64,000 nt of DNA from Halapricum hydrolyticum. Lineage in GTDB: Archaea > Halobacteriota > Halobacteria > Halobacteriales > Haloarculaceae. Numbering within the stretch: the stretch's first letter is position 1; each line of letters opens with the position of its first letter. Made by a program: the position numbers and the translations under genes. The stretch is taken from positions 62,001 through 126,000 of the forward strand of contig NZ_JAOPKC010000005.1 of the NCBI RefSeq assembly GCF_025517535.1, given 5' to 3'. Under the pieces are notes generated by a model. That model was not told the origin of the DNA. It saw only the letters and a program-made list of their open reading frames with translations, and did no database searches. Shown piece after piece: positions 8,453 through 17,050 of this stretch.

Positions 8453-9394
8453 ATGAGTACTGCAGACGTCTCCCGGCGGAAGGCCTGGCTGATGGCCGCC
8501 CGGCCACAGACGCTGCCCGCCGGCACCGCGCCGGTCGTCGTGGGCGTCGGGCTGGCGATTCACGCCGGCGTCTTCGCGCTCCTGCCCGCGCTTTCGGCGC
8601 TGGTCGGCGCGCTGTTGATCCAGATCGGGACCAACTTCGCCAACGACTACTACGACGCCGTCAAGGGGGCGGACACGGAGGACCGCGAGGGGTTCACCCG
8701 CGTTACCGCGGGCGGGCTGATCGAACCCGAGCGCGTCAAGCAGGCGATGATCGCGACCTACGGACTGGCCGTGTTCGTCGGCGTCTACCTGGTCGCGATC
8801 GGTGGCGTGCCGATCCTCGTCGTCGGTCTCTCCTCGATCGTCGCCGGGGTGCTCTACACCGGCGGCCCCTACCCCTACGGCTACCGCGGGCTGGGCGATC
8901 TGTTCGTGTTCGTCTACTTCGGCGTCATCGCCGTCACCGGAACCTACTACGTCCAGGCCGTCGCGAACATGGCCGGAGTGGGGCTGTTCCCGCTGGGGTT
9001 GCCCGCCGGGAGCGTCCCCGTCGACGCCGTCGTCGCGAGCCTGCCGGCGGCCGCGCTCTCGACGTGCGTGCTCGTCGTCAACAACATCCGCGACATCGAG
9101 ACCGACCGCGAAACCGGCAAGCGGACGCTGGCGGTCATCCTGGGCTATCGCGGCGCACGCGCTGAGTACCTCCTGTTGATGGGAATGGGCTACACCGTCC
9201 CGGTGGTCTTCGCGCTCGACCCCGAGTACGGATTGGCGGCGCTGGCGCCGCTTTTGTCGCTACCCCTCGCGGCCCGCGTCACGAAAACGGTCCTGACAGA
9301 GCGGAGCGGCGAGGCGCTCAATCCGGCGCTGGAACGCACCGGTCAGACGATGATCGCACACGCACTGCTGTTCGCCGCGGGGCTGGCACTATGA
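8453..9394 (+). CDS. menA: 1,4-dihydroxy-2-naphthoate polyprenyltransferase MenA
   Basis: A 313-residue UbiA-superfamily membrane enzyme attaching the polyprenyl chain to 1,4-dihydroxy-2-naphthoate. Two Asp-rich motifs are visible: NFANDYYDAVKGAD (residues about 63-76) and NNIRDIETDRETGKRT (about 208-223), with RPQTLPAG at the N-terminus and YTGGPYPYGYRGLGD in between, all characteristic of MenA. Around eight to nine hydrophobic segments are present. ATG 8453 is preferred to a TTG nine codons upstream because conservation starts at SRRKAWLMAARP. Its last codons overlap menC by 4 nt (ATGA), so menA-menC-menE form one translationally coupled operon. Confidence 0.95.
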   Translation: MSTADVSRRKAWLMAARPQTLPAGTAPVVVGVGLAIHAGVFALLPALSALVGALLIQIGTNFANDYYDAVKGADTEDREGFTRVTAGGLIEPERVKQAMIATYGLAVFVGVYLVAIGGVPILVVGLSSIVAGVLYTGGPYPYGYRGLGDLFVFVYFGVIAVTGTYYVQAVANMAGVGLFPLGLPAGSVPVDAVVASLPAAALSTCVLVVNNIRDIETDRETGKRTLAVILGYRGARAEYLLLMGMGYTVPVVFALDPEYGLAALAPLLSLPLAARVTKTVLTERSGEALNPALERTGQTMIAHALLFAAGLAL

Positions 9395-10449
9395 AGATCG
9401 ACCCGTTCGCGCTCGAACTGGCCGACCCGCTCGCGACGGCAGCGGGAACGATCGACGCTCGCGAGGGATTCACCGTCGCCTATCGCCACCGTGGCGAGCG
9501 AGGCGTCGGCGAGGCGACGCCGCTGCCGGGCTGGACGGAGTCGATCGAGGCATGTCGCGAGGCCCTCGATCGCGCGGCCGCGGTCGCCGACGAAGACGCC
9601 AGCGAACGCGACGGCTCGGGCCACGGGCCAGCGTTACTCGAACTCGATGCCGCCGAGACGCCCGCCGCACGCCACGGCTTCGCGACGGCACTGCTCGACG
9701 CCGACGCCCGTGCTGACGGCGTCTCACTGTATCAGTGGTTCGACGCCGACGTGGGGTCGGTCTCGTCCGTTCCGGTGAACGCGACGATCGGCGACGCGCC
9801 GGTCGCGGCGACAGTCGAGGCAGCCGAGGAAGCGATCGAATCGGGGTTCGAGGCGCTGAAGTGCAAGGTCGGCGCGCGATCGGTTGCCGCGGACGGCCGG
9901 CGACTTCGGGCTGTCCGCGAGGTCGTGAGCGAGGACGTCGAGCTCCGTGTGGACGCCAACGCCGCTTACGACCGCGAGACGGCACGCGAGGCCGTCGAGG
10001 AGTTCGCGAGCGCAGGCGTCTCGTACGTCGAACAGCCCCTCGCCGCCGACGACGTCGCTGGCCACCGCGAGCTGCGCGGTCGCGGCGTCGACATCGCACT
10101 GGACGAGAGTCTGTCCGAGTACGTACCCCAGACGATCCTCGACGCCGACGCTGCGGACGTCCTGATCCTCAAACCGATGGTCGTCGGCGGGCCGGACAAC
10201 GCTCACGCGCTGGCGATGCGCGCCCGCGACCACGGGGTCGAGCCGGTGGTGACGACAACCGTCGACGCCGTGATCGCCCGGACCGCTGCGGTCCACGTCG
10301 CCGCCGCGATTCCAGCGGTTCGTGCTTGCGGGCTGGCGACTGCCGACCGGCTGGCCGAGGATCTCGCTCCCGACTCGTGTCCGGTTGCCGACGGGCGAAT
10401 CGCCGTCCCGCAATCGTCGGGTCTCGGGGTGGAGGTGGACTATGACTGA
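9391..10449 (+). CDS. menC: o-succinylbenzoate synthase MenC
   Basis: A 352-residue enolase-superfamily enzyme dehydrating SHCHC to o-succinylbenzoate. Active-site pieces are in order: the general-base Lys in ALKCKVG (about 155), metal ligands RVDANAAYD (about 188), YVEQPLA (about 215), ALDESLSE (about 237), and the second Lys in LILKPMVVGG (about 263). The N-terminal capping domain is short, as in other haloarchaeal MenC. It overlaps menA by 4 nt and menE by 8 nt, which strengthens assignment as MenC rather than another mandelate-racemase-like enzyme. Confidence 0.93.
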   Translation: MKIDPFALELADPLATAAGTIDAREGFTVAYRHRGERGVGEATPLPGWTESIEACREALDRAAAVADEDASERDGSGHGPALLELDAAETPAARHGFATALLDADARADGVSLYQWFDADVGSVSSVPVNATIGDAPVAATVEAAEEAIESGFEALKCKVGARSVAADGRRLRAVREVVSEDVELRVDANAAYDRETAREAVEEFASAGVSYVEQPLAADDVAGHRELRGRGVDIALDESLSEYVPQTILDADAADVLILKPMVVGGPDNAHALAMRARDHGVEPVVTTTVDAVIARTAAVHVAAAIPAVRACGLATADRLAEDLAPDSCPVADGRIAVPQSSGLGVEVDYD

Positions 10450-11938
10450 CCGCTGGCCCCGCTACGATCTGCTGACCCACCGGGCGAAGACGACGCCCGA
10501 CCGGACGGTGCTGATCGACGCCGACACCGGCCGCGAGTGGACCGTTCGCGAACTCGATGCCGAGGTGGACGAACTCGCGGCCGGCCTGGAGCCGATCGGC
10601 GTCTCGCTGGGAACTCGTGTCGGACTCTTGCTCCCCACTCGGCCCGCGTTCGTCCGGCTCGTCCACGCTGTCGCCCGCCTCGGCGGCGTGCTCGTCCCGC
10701 TGAACGTCGAGAAGCCCACCGACGCGCTGTCGTCGCAGGCCGAACACGCGGACGTGGACGTGCTGATCTGCGGAGCCGAGACCGCCGAGACAGCACGGGA
10801 ACTCGGGGTCGAGACGACCGTCTCGATCGATCCGGGTGCGTCCACCGACGAGAACGTCGACGTCGACCGACTCCCGAGCGCGGACCCCGACGGCTTCGTC
10901 CCCATCAGTCGAGAGCCGGATGCCCTCGCAGTGATCATGTTCACCTCGGGGACGACGGGCGAACCGAAAGGCGTCAGGCTGACGCGTCGGAACCTGCTCG
11001 CCAGCGCGGAGGCCTCGGCCTACCGGCTCGGCGTCGCGCCCGACGACCGATGGTTGTGCTGTCTCCCGATGTATCACATGGGCGGGCTCGCGCCGATCGT
11101 TCGGACCGCCCTGTACGGCACCACGCTGGTCGTCCAGCGCGAGTTCGACGCCGAGGCGACGGGCGCAGTCATCGACGAGGAGGCGATCACTGGCGTCTCG
11201 CTCGTGCCGACGATGCTGGATCGCATGCTCGATGCGGGGTGGGAGCCGCCGGCCGCCCTCGATGCGGTACTGCTCGGGGGCGCACCGGCCGACGAATCGC
11301 TGATCGTCCGTGCAACCGATAGAGACGTCCCCGTCTCCCCGACCTACGGCACGACCGAGACGGCTTCCCAGGTCGCCACCGCCACGCCGGCACAGGCGAC
11401 TGCGAACCCCGGGACAGTCGGACAGCCGCTCGTCAACACGACTGTCCGAATAATCGTCGATGGCAAGCCTGCCGAGCCGGACGAGGTCGGCGAGGTCGTC
11501 GTCTCGGGACCGACGGTGACGCCCGGATATCTCGAGGAGGACCGGACCGCCGAAGCGTTCGATGAGGCTGGACTGCACACGGGCGATTTGGGCTACCGAG
11601 ACGCTGACGGACGGATCTGGATCGAGGGACGGAGCGACGATCGGATCGTCTCCGGGGGAGAGAACGTCGACCCCGAGACGGTGGCGGCAGCCATCCGCAA
11701 GCACCCGAACGTCGAGGACGCCGCGGTCGTCGGGCTCCCCGACCCTGAGTGGGGCGAGCGCGTCGCCGCGCTGGTCGTCGGTGGGGTCGATCCCGAGGCG
11801 GTCGAGGCCCACTGCCGGGACCGCCTGGCCGTTTTCGAGGTGCCGAAGACGATCGCAGTCACCGACGAGTTGCCCCGGACTGCCTCCGGGACAGTCGATC
11901 GGGGCGCCGTCGCTGCGCTCCTCTCCCGTGAGCGGTGA
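10442..11938 (+). CDS. menE: o-succinylbenzoate-CoA ligase MenE
   Basis: A 498-residue adenylate-forming enzyme that activates o-succinylbenzoate as its CoA thioester. The ANL-family motifs are complete: P-loop MFTSGTTGEPKGVRLT (about 162), LPMYHMGGL (about 207), PTYGTTETASQ (about 300), the TGDLGYRDADGRIWIEGR hinge (about 380), and the C-terminal Lys motif LPRTASGTVDR. Start at ATG 10442 overlaps menC by 8 nt. The position as the last gene of menA-C-E supports the substrate assignment over other acyl-CoA ligases. Confidence 0.94.
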   Translation: MTDRWPRYDLLTHRAKTTPDRTVLIDADTGREWTVRELDAEVDELAAGLEPIGVSLGTRVGLLLPTRPAFVRLVHAVARLGGVLVPLNVEKPTDALSSQAEHADVDVLICGAETAETARELGVETTVSIDPGASTDENVDVDRLPSADPDGFVPISREPDALAVIMFTSGTTGEPKGVRLTRRNLLASAEASAYRLGVAPDDRWLCCLPMYHMGGLAPIVRTALYGTTLVVQREFDAEATGAVIDEEAITGVSLVPTMLDRMLDAGWEPPAALDAVLLGGAPADESLIVRATDRDVPVSPTYGTTETASQVATATPAQATANPGTVGQPLVNTTVRIIVDGKPAEPDEVGEVVVSGPTVTPGYLEEDRTAEAFDEAGLHTGDLGYRDADGRIWIEGRSDDRIVSGGENVDPETVAAAIRKHPNVEDAAVVGLPDPEWGERVAALVVGGVDPEAVEAHCRDRLAVFEVPKTIAVTDELPRTASGTVDRGAVAALLSRER

Positions 11939-11986
11939 GCGCGGCTCCTGTGCGTGTGTCCGCGGGCGGCGATCCTGTCCCGGTGC

Positions 11987-12004
11987 GGTGGCTTTTTTGC
12001 CACC
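11987..12004 (+). promoter_or_regulatory. Palindromic T-rich promoter element / menE-operon terminator candidate
   Basis: The sequence ggtggc-tttttt-gccacc is a perfect 6-bp inverted repeat with a T6 centre. It lies 48 nt after the menE stop and 19-36 nt before the ATG at 12023. By position it can act as the TATA region of the next gene; as RNA it could also end the men operon transcript. Both readings are inference. Confidence 0.4.
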
Positions 12005-12022
12005 CTCACCTACCCCCGACAT

Positions 12023-12796
12023 ATGAGTGACGACCTGGCAGGCGCCGTTCGCGTCCACGTGACTGGCGAGTCGGCCGAGGCGCTGGCGGACGCGGCGACA
12101 GTCGCCGACTGCGATGCCGCGGACGTCGTCGTCGCGGTCGGTGAGTCCGCGCTGCTAGAACTCGCCCGAAAGGGGTGTTCGACCCCGATCTTGCCGGTTG
12201 AGGCCGGGACAGGCGTTCGATCGGTGCCGCGCGAGCGGATCGACGCTGCTCTCGACAGCGTCCGGAACGGCCGTGCGAGCGAGTTCGAACTGCCGATCCT
12301 CGGGGTCGAGACCGACGGAAAGCTCCGCGGACGGGCGTTGTTCGATGTCATGCTCGTCACCGAAGAGGCGGCCCACATCTCCGAGTTCGAACTCGAAACT
12401 CCCTCCGACCGGATCGCACAGTTTCGCGCCGACGGGTTCGTGCTCGCCACTGCCGCGGGGACCAGCGGGTACGCCCGACGGCTCGATGCTCCCGTGTTCG
12501 CGCCGGAGACGCGGGCGGCCGCGGTCGTCCCCGTGGCCGCCTTCGCCACATCGCTCGATCAGTGGGTCGTGCCGGTCCCCGACCACGGCACGGTTCTCCT
12601 GGCGCAGGTCGCCCGCGAGGAAGCCGGCGTCACGCTGCTGGTCGACGATCGCGACGCCGGGCGCGTGCCGCCGCTGACGCCGATCACGATCGACGTCGTC
12701 GACGCGCTCCGGACCTATCGCGTTCCGGAGAGTCAGTCCTGCTTCCAGCCGGTTGACGGCTCTCCCCGGGAAGGTTCGCCGGTAGAAACATCTTAA
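12023..12796 (+). CDS. NAD kinase-like (ATP-NAD kinase family) protein, divergent
   Basis: A 257-residue acidic protein. The central and C-terminal part is NADK-like: the FELPILGVETDGKLRGRALF region, a beta-sandwich, FVLATAAGTSGYARRLDAP (compare the NADK TPTGSTAY loop), and VVPVAAFATSLDQWVVP. The N-terminal GGDGT motif that binds ATP phosphates in true NAD kinases is replaced by VVVAVGESALLELARKG. It may therefore be a catalytically altered paralogue. Haloarchaea usually have a separate canonical NADK. The gene follows menE after 84 nt with a promoter-like palindrome between, so it is probably transcribed independently. Confidence 0.7.
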   Translation: MSDDLAGAVRVHVTGESAEALADAATVADCDAADVVVAVGESALLELARKGCSTPILPVEAGTGVRSVPRERIDAALDSVRNGRASEFELPILGVETDGKLRGRALFDVMLVTEEAAHISEFELETPSDRIAQFRADGFVLATAAGTSGYARRLDAPVFAPETRAAAVVPVAAFATSLDQWVVPVPDHGTVLLAQVAREEAGVTLLVDDRDAGRVPPLTPITIDVVDALRTYRVPESQSCFQPVDGSPREGSPVETS

Positions 12797-12798
12797 TA
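12792..12798 (+). promoter_or_regulatory. TATA box of the 151-residue membrane protein gene
   Basis: cttaata lies 25-31 nt before ATG 12823 and overlaps the stop of the preceding gene. It is a good match to a haloarchaeal TATA box for a leaderless transcript. Confidence 0.55.
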
Positions 12799-12822
12799 TG
12801 CGCCTGGCTCGCAGGTGGGTAT

Positions 12823-13278
12823 ATGCCAGCGCCAGCTTATCAACTCCCCGGGCCGCTCGGCGCCGTCGACTCCCTTCTCGGCGGGGCGGGGACCGTCGAG
12901 TACCTCTTGCTCGGCCTGCTACTCGTCAACGTCGTCACGCGGCTGCTCGCACATCGGAAACACGTCAGTGAGGCCGGCGACGACACGGAGCGCCTGTCGC
13001 GCCATCCCCTGCACGTCGCCTCGAACGTCGCACTGGTACTCGCCGCCTTTTATTACACGACGCTCAACCAGCACGGCGGGATCGTCGCCTCGACGCTGAT
13101 CCTCGGGCTGTTCATCACTGACTTCTTCGAGTTCGAGGCCCGCAACGCCGAACTCCGCCGCGGCGTCGAACTCGACGCGCCGAAGGGCGCGATCGGTGCC
13201 TCCGTGCTCGCGCTGCTGTACGTCGGTTATCTCAGCCTCTTCCAGTTCGTCGCTCCGGTCTGGTCGGCGATCGTGTGA
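12823..13278 (+). CDS. Conserved haloarchaeal four-TM membrane protein
   Basis: A 151-residue protein with four hydrophobic segments (about 25-42, 65-82, 87-103 and 125-148) and a conserved-looking cytosolic stretch HRKHVSEAGDDTERLSRHPL. A short motif FFEFEARNAELRRG lies between TM3 and TM4. I recognise it as the type of small conserved haloarchaeal membrane protein often annotated as a domain of unknown function; no activity can be assigned. It has its own promoter and stands alone before a gene-poor, partly decayed stretch. Confidence 0.8.
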   Translation: MPAPAYQLPGPLGAVDSLLGGAGTVEYLLLGLLLVNVVTRLLAHRKHVSEAGDDTERLSRHPLHVASNVALVLAAFYYTTLNQHGGIVASTLILGLFITDFFEFEARNAELRRGVELDAPKGAIGASVLALLYVGYLSLFQFVAPVWSAIV

Positions 13279-13410
13279 TCAGTCGTTGCCGGGTGCGCGT
13301 GCCTTTGTTCGCCCCTCTCTGTACATCGTGACGGACGCATACCGCACTTGACGGGGTGCGTGTTCCGCAGTCGTTCGATGCACGTGCCGGGCTGACCGAA
13401 TCACCCACTG

Positions 13411-13510
13411 ATAGGGATTAGCGTAGAAATCCATAGATTTCGCCCGGGAACGATGATCCGGTTCCCCGATCGGAGTGAGAGTTCCTCCGATCGGCTACGC
13501 TAATCCCTAT
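13411..13510. repeat. 100-bp foldback element with 16-bp perfect terminal inverted repeats and three internal hairpins
   Basis: The ends atagggattagcgtag (13411-13426) and ctacgctaatccctat (13495-13510) are perfect 16-bp inverted repeats. Inside lie three more stem-loops in series: aaatc-cata-gattt (13427-13440 region), gggaac/gttccc (13446-13466) and cgatcggag/ctccgatcg (13467-13493). As single strand this folds into a cloverleaf-like four-way structure. It lies 16 nt from the stop codon of a decayed gene and has no ORF. A MITE-like or IS200/IS605-related palindromic element, or a structured RNA, are the leading readings. I see no obvious target-site duplication. Confidence 0.7.
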
Positions 13511-13526
13511 GAGAAGCGAGCAGGGG

Positions 13527-14554
13527 CTACGGGAGGAACAGATCCCGCCACGTTCCCGTCTTCTCGGGGACGTCCTCACTGCTCTCGGCCCTGCGTTCGA
13601 ACGCGCGATACTCGGGCGAGTGGTCCCGGAGGCGTTGCTCCCACTCTTCGTTCGGTCGTTCGCCTGCCGTTTCGTTCAGGAAGATAGTGACGATCAGCGT
13701 CGTCAGCCTCGGTTTGACGAGTCCGTAGTGGAAGACAGTCAATAAGCCGAGCACGACGACGAGGGGAGACAGGAGTCCGACGTCCGAAAGGCCAAGCAGG
13801 AACGTTCGATCTGGGCTATCACGGCCTCCTCTCCCCCTAACGCGTCGAGAATCTCTTCACTAAAGTACCCCACGACGATGAGTGGTCCATAGAAGACGGT
13901 CGATATAATGAGGGCAGACGCGAGAACTGGCTTCCACGTCATCGCGTACAGGAGTACGCCGTCCTTCGCCGGTTTCCAGTTATTCTCGGCGTCGCTACGG
14001 TAGATGTTCGCCAAGATTGCCTTGTCGACGTAGCTGATCGTGATGTTCAGTGCGAGCTGGACGATTCCGACGACACCCTGGATGACGCCGGCCTCCTGCT
14101 GTCGTCCGCCGCTGGAGAGGCTTTCAGTGAGGCTGCTGACGATTCTGTTGATGATCGCGTTGAGCTGTCTGAGCACTCGTCGGATCGCGAGGTCGAGGAC
14201 GAACAGCCCGGTGACGCTGGCAAAGTTCGTCCTGACCTCTGTTAGCCCGAACCGAATCTGGTTCGTCGGTATCTCGTCTTCTAGAATCACGTGCGTCAAC
14301 ACGGCGACGTGTCCGGCCTCGACGAGGTAGAGCAGGTACGGTCCCAGAATATAACTGAAGAGCGACAGGAAAACAAAGAGAACGACAATTGCAGGTTTGG
14401 CAACAGTCAGTTCGAACGTCAGGAACAATCACGTCGACGCGACCAGCGAGAGGATCAACCCGAACGCCAGCGCCAATCCGATGGCGACCCGCAAGAAAAT
14501 AAACTGATAGGTCTTCACCATGTTTTTCATCGCGTTCCGGAAGTACAGTCTCAT
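13527..14554 (-). pseudogene. Decayed multi-pass membrane protein gene (in-frame stop plus frameshift)
   Basis: The remnant begins MRLYFRNAMKNMVKTYQFIF at 14554 and runs into a TGA at about 14429-14431. The same frame then continues as membrane protein (LFLTFELTVAKPAIVV, GPYLLYLVEAGHVAVLTHVI, PAKDGVLLYAMTWKPVLASA) to about 13803. There a one-base change throws the frame off; the neighbouring frame continues as FLLGLSDVGLLSPLVVVLG and ends FERRAES...RDLFLP at 13527. Joined, it would encode about 340 residues with roughly six TM segments. Base composition is more AT-rich than neighbours, suggesting acquired DNA. I do not recognise the family. Two separate lesions argue for real decay, but sequencing error cannot be excluded. 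Confidence 0.7.
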
Positions 14555-14714
14555 AGCATCGAATATACCGACTCCTGGCTGTAAATGTTGTCCTGGAAAC
14601 AATATTGCACATACTCTGTATCTCGTACGCCCTCCAGCGAACCTACGAGCGGACGCGGCCCGTAAGCAGATGACGAGACGCTTCGTGTCTCGAACCACTT
14701 GACCCCGAGGCGGT

Positions 14715-16121
14715 TCACTCGCTTGCTGCCCCGCGAGCCGTCTCGAACATCTCGATCGCCGCCTCCCGACGCTCGCTGTGATCGACGATCGGATCCGGGT
14801 ATTCGGGGGCCGCGTTCCGTCGCTGGGTGAGCGACGCCTCGTGCCAGCCGTGGATGATCTCCGGGTCGACCCCGCGTAGCTCGGGCACGTACCGCTTGAC
14901 GTACTCGGCGTCGGGATCGTAGCGCTCGCCCTGGGTCATCGGGTTGAAGATCCGGAAGTACGGCTGGGCGTCAGTTCCCGTCGAGGCCGCCCACTGCCAG
15001 CCGCCGTTGTCGTTGGCGGTGTCGTGATCGACGAGCTTCCGGCGGAACCACTCGTAGCCCACGCGCCAGTCCACCAGCAGATCCTTGGTCAAAAAGGAGG
15101 CGACGATCATCCGCACGCGGTTGTGCATGTACGCCTCCTCGCGTAGCTGGCGCATGCCCGCGTCGACGATCGGATAGCCCGTCCGGCCGTCCTTCCAGGC
15201 CTGGACGGCCGCCTCGTCCTCGCGCCAGGCGATCTCCCGCTCGTAGTCCTTGTAGTTCTCGGTGACGACCCCGGGATTGAAATATAGCACCTGCGTGTAG
15301 AACTCCCGCCAGGCTAGCTGGTCCTGGAACTCTTCGACCGATTCGCGTCGGTCCCCGTCGACGCCGCGTTTGGCCGCCTCGGTCGCCTCGTACACCTCCC
15401 GGATTCCGATCGTCCCGAACTTCAGGTGTGCCGAGAGTCGCGAGGTGCCGTCGTCGGCGGGATAGTCCCGCCGCTCCCCGTAGCGATAGATGTCCTCCTC
15501 GCAGAAGCGTTCGAGCCGTTCCCGAGCCGCGGCGGTGCTTGCCGGCGGAATCTCCGCCTCCGGCTCCTCGAAGCCTAACTCTTCGAGCGTCGGGATCGGT
15601 TCGCCGTCGGAGACGTCGGCCAGTCGTTCCCGATCGGGCGGATCGACAGCCGGGTGCTTCTCCCGATCGTGCCACTTGCGGCCGAAGTAAGTGAACACCG
15701 AGTAGGGGTCGCCGTCGTTCGTGCGGATCGCGCCGGGCTCGTGACAGACCGCGTCGTGGACGGCCTCGCGGGCGACGCCGGCCGCGTCCAGCGCCTGTCG
15801 AACGTCGGTATCGCGCTCGCGGGCGAGACCGGAATAGTCGCGCCCCCAGGTGACGGCGTCGGCGTCGAACTGTTCGGCGAGTTCCGGCAACATCTCGTGC
15901 GGGTCACCCTCGCGGATCAGCAGGTCGCTCCCCCGCGATCGATAGGCCTCGCGAAGCGATTCGAGCGCGTCGAGCATGAACGCGACTCGCGGCGGTCCGG
16001 CCTGACCGAGGACGTCCCTGTCGAAGACGAACACCGGGACGACCGGACCGTCCGCGTCGGCCTCGACCAGTGGCAGGTTGTCGGCCACCCGGAGGTCGCG
16101 GCGATGCCAGTGGATGCGCAT
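14715..16121 (-). CDS. phr: Deoxyribodipyrimidine photolyase (CPD photolyase, class I)
   Basis: A 468-residue light-dependent repair enzyme for cyclobutane pyrimidine dimers. The N-terminal photolyase domain starts MRIHWHRRDLRVADNLPL. The C-terminal FAD domain carries TSRLSAHLKFGTIGIREVY, WREFYTQVLYFNPG, GRTGYPIVDAGMRQL, MHNRVRMIVASFLTKDLL and NDNGGWQWAASTGTDAQPYF (the TGTDAQPYFR signature), which bind FAD and contain the electron-transfer tryptophans. Length and motifs match other haloarchaeal Phr2-type enzymes. It is a single gene, divergent from the enoyl-CoA hydratase gene. Confidence 0.95.
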   Translation of the reverse strand: MRIHWHRRDLRVADNLPLVEADADGPVVPVFVFDRDVLGQAGPPRVAFMLDALESLREAYRSRGSDLLIREGDPHEMLPELAEQFDADAVTWGRDYSGLARERDTDVRQALDAAGVAREAVHDAVCHEPGAIRTNDGDPYSVFTYFGRKWHDREKHPAVDPPDRERLADVSDGEPIPTLEELGFEEPEAEIPPASTAAARERLERFCEEDIYRYGERRDYPADDGTSRLSAHLKFGTIGIREVYEATEAAKRGVDGDRRESVEEFQDQLAWREFYTQVLYFNPGVVTENYKDYEREIAWREDEAAVQAWKDGRTGYPIVDAGMRQLREEAYMHNRVRMIVASFLTKDLLVDWRVGYEWFRRKLVDHDTANDNGGWQWAASTGTDAQPYFRIFNPMTQGERYDPDAEYVKRYVPELRGVDPEIIHGWHEASLTQRRNAAPEYPDPIVDHSERREAAIEMFETARGAASE

Positions 16122-16246
16122 ACCGTCCCGTCGTGGCGCTCCGTTCTGAAACTACCGCCAAATTGGTGGGGCGTCGGTCGGGGCGCCTGGCCGGACGCCG
16201 GTCGCTCCGGGTACTCTGTGGGGCGCCGCGTCGCCGTTTGCTGCCA

Positions 16247-16258
16247 ACTCTTTTGAGT
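16247..16258 (+). promoter_or_regulatory. Palindromic TATA-like element of the enoyl-CoA hydratase gene
   Basis: actc-tttt-gagt is a 12-bp palindrome, 22-33 nt before ATG 16280. The spacing fits a TATA-region promoter. Confidence 0.35.
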
Positions 16259-16279
16259 GGCTGTGCCGACCATCGAGCC

Positions 16280-17050
16280 ATGACCGTTTCCATCGAGCGC
16301 TCCGATCGGGTCGTGATCTGCTCGCTTGCGGACCCCGACGGGCGCAATGCGCTCACGGCAGCGACCGCGACGCAACTCGCCGACGCAATCGCGGGCCTGG
16401 AGGATACCGACGCTCACTGCGTTCTCCTCCGCGGCGAGGGCGACACGTTCTGTGCGAGCGGAGACGTCGGCGCACACGTCGGGCGTGTCCGGGGAAACCT
16501 CGATGCGTCGGCGTGGCGCGAACGTCTCGAAGCGGTCGGCGACGCCGTGGCTGCCGTTTACGATTGTCCGCTGCCGACCGTCGCTGCCGTCGACGGACCG
16601 ACCTTCGGTGCCGGGGCGGCGCTCGCGCTTGCCTGTGACCTCCGGATCGCGAGCACCGAGGGATCGATCGGCTTCGGATTCCGGCGATTCGGGCTCGCAG
16701 CTACCGCAGGGGTCACCTATCTCCTTCCACAGGTCGTCGACCGCGACACCGCCCTGCAGCTGCTGTACACCGGCGAATTGGTCGCGGCCGGGCGAGCGGC
16801 CGAGCTGGGGCTGTTTACCGACGTCTATGCCGTCGACACCTTCGAAGACGAACTCGTCTCGCTCCTGGCGACGCTGTCGACTGGCCCCCGAGAGGCACTG
16901 ATCGCGGCCAAGGACCTCCTCCGGGCGAAGCACGCCGATCTACAGCAGACACTGGATAGGGAACTCGAGACGGCGTCGCGACTGGCCGACACTGACGATT
17001 TCGAGGAGGGAGTCTCCGCGTTCGTGGCCGAACGAGAACCGCAGTTCTAG
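16280..17050 (+). CDS. Enoyl-CoA hydratase/isomerase family protein
   Basis: A 256-residue crotonase-fold protein. Seen: LADPDGRNALTAATATQL at the N-terminus, the first oxyanion strand GDTFCASGDVGAHVG, and the second AAVDGPTFGAGAALALACDLRIAS, then GFRRFGLAATAGVTYLLP. In canonical hydratases two Glu residues flank the active site. Here the first-region Glu is not evident (FCASGDV) and the second region reads GFRRFGLAATAG, so isomerase or another acyl-CoA activity is possible. The likely role is fatty or branched acyl-CoA metabolism. It converges with and overlaps the UPF0058 gene by 4 nt. Confidence 0.85.
   Translation: MTVSIERSDRVVICSLADPDGRNALTAATATQLADAIAGLEDTDAHCVLLRGEGDTFCASGDVGAHVGRVRGNLDASAWRERLEAVGDAVAAVYDCPLPTVAAVDGPTFGAGAALALACDLRIASTEGSIGFGFRRFGLAATAGVTYLLPQVVDRDTALQLLYTGELVAAGRAAELGLFTDVYAVDTFEDELVSLLATLSTGPREALIAAKDLLRAKHADLQQTLDRELETASRLADTDDFEEGVSAFVAEREPQF

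Noticed and set aside
13279..13526. tRNA gene, suggested by the cloverleaf fold at 13411-13510
   Set aside because: The outer stem is 16 bp instead of 7, there is no TTCGA-type T loop and no CCA-compatible 3' end of normal form; length of 100 nt and hairpin sizes do not fit a tRNA.
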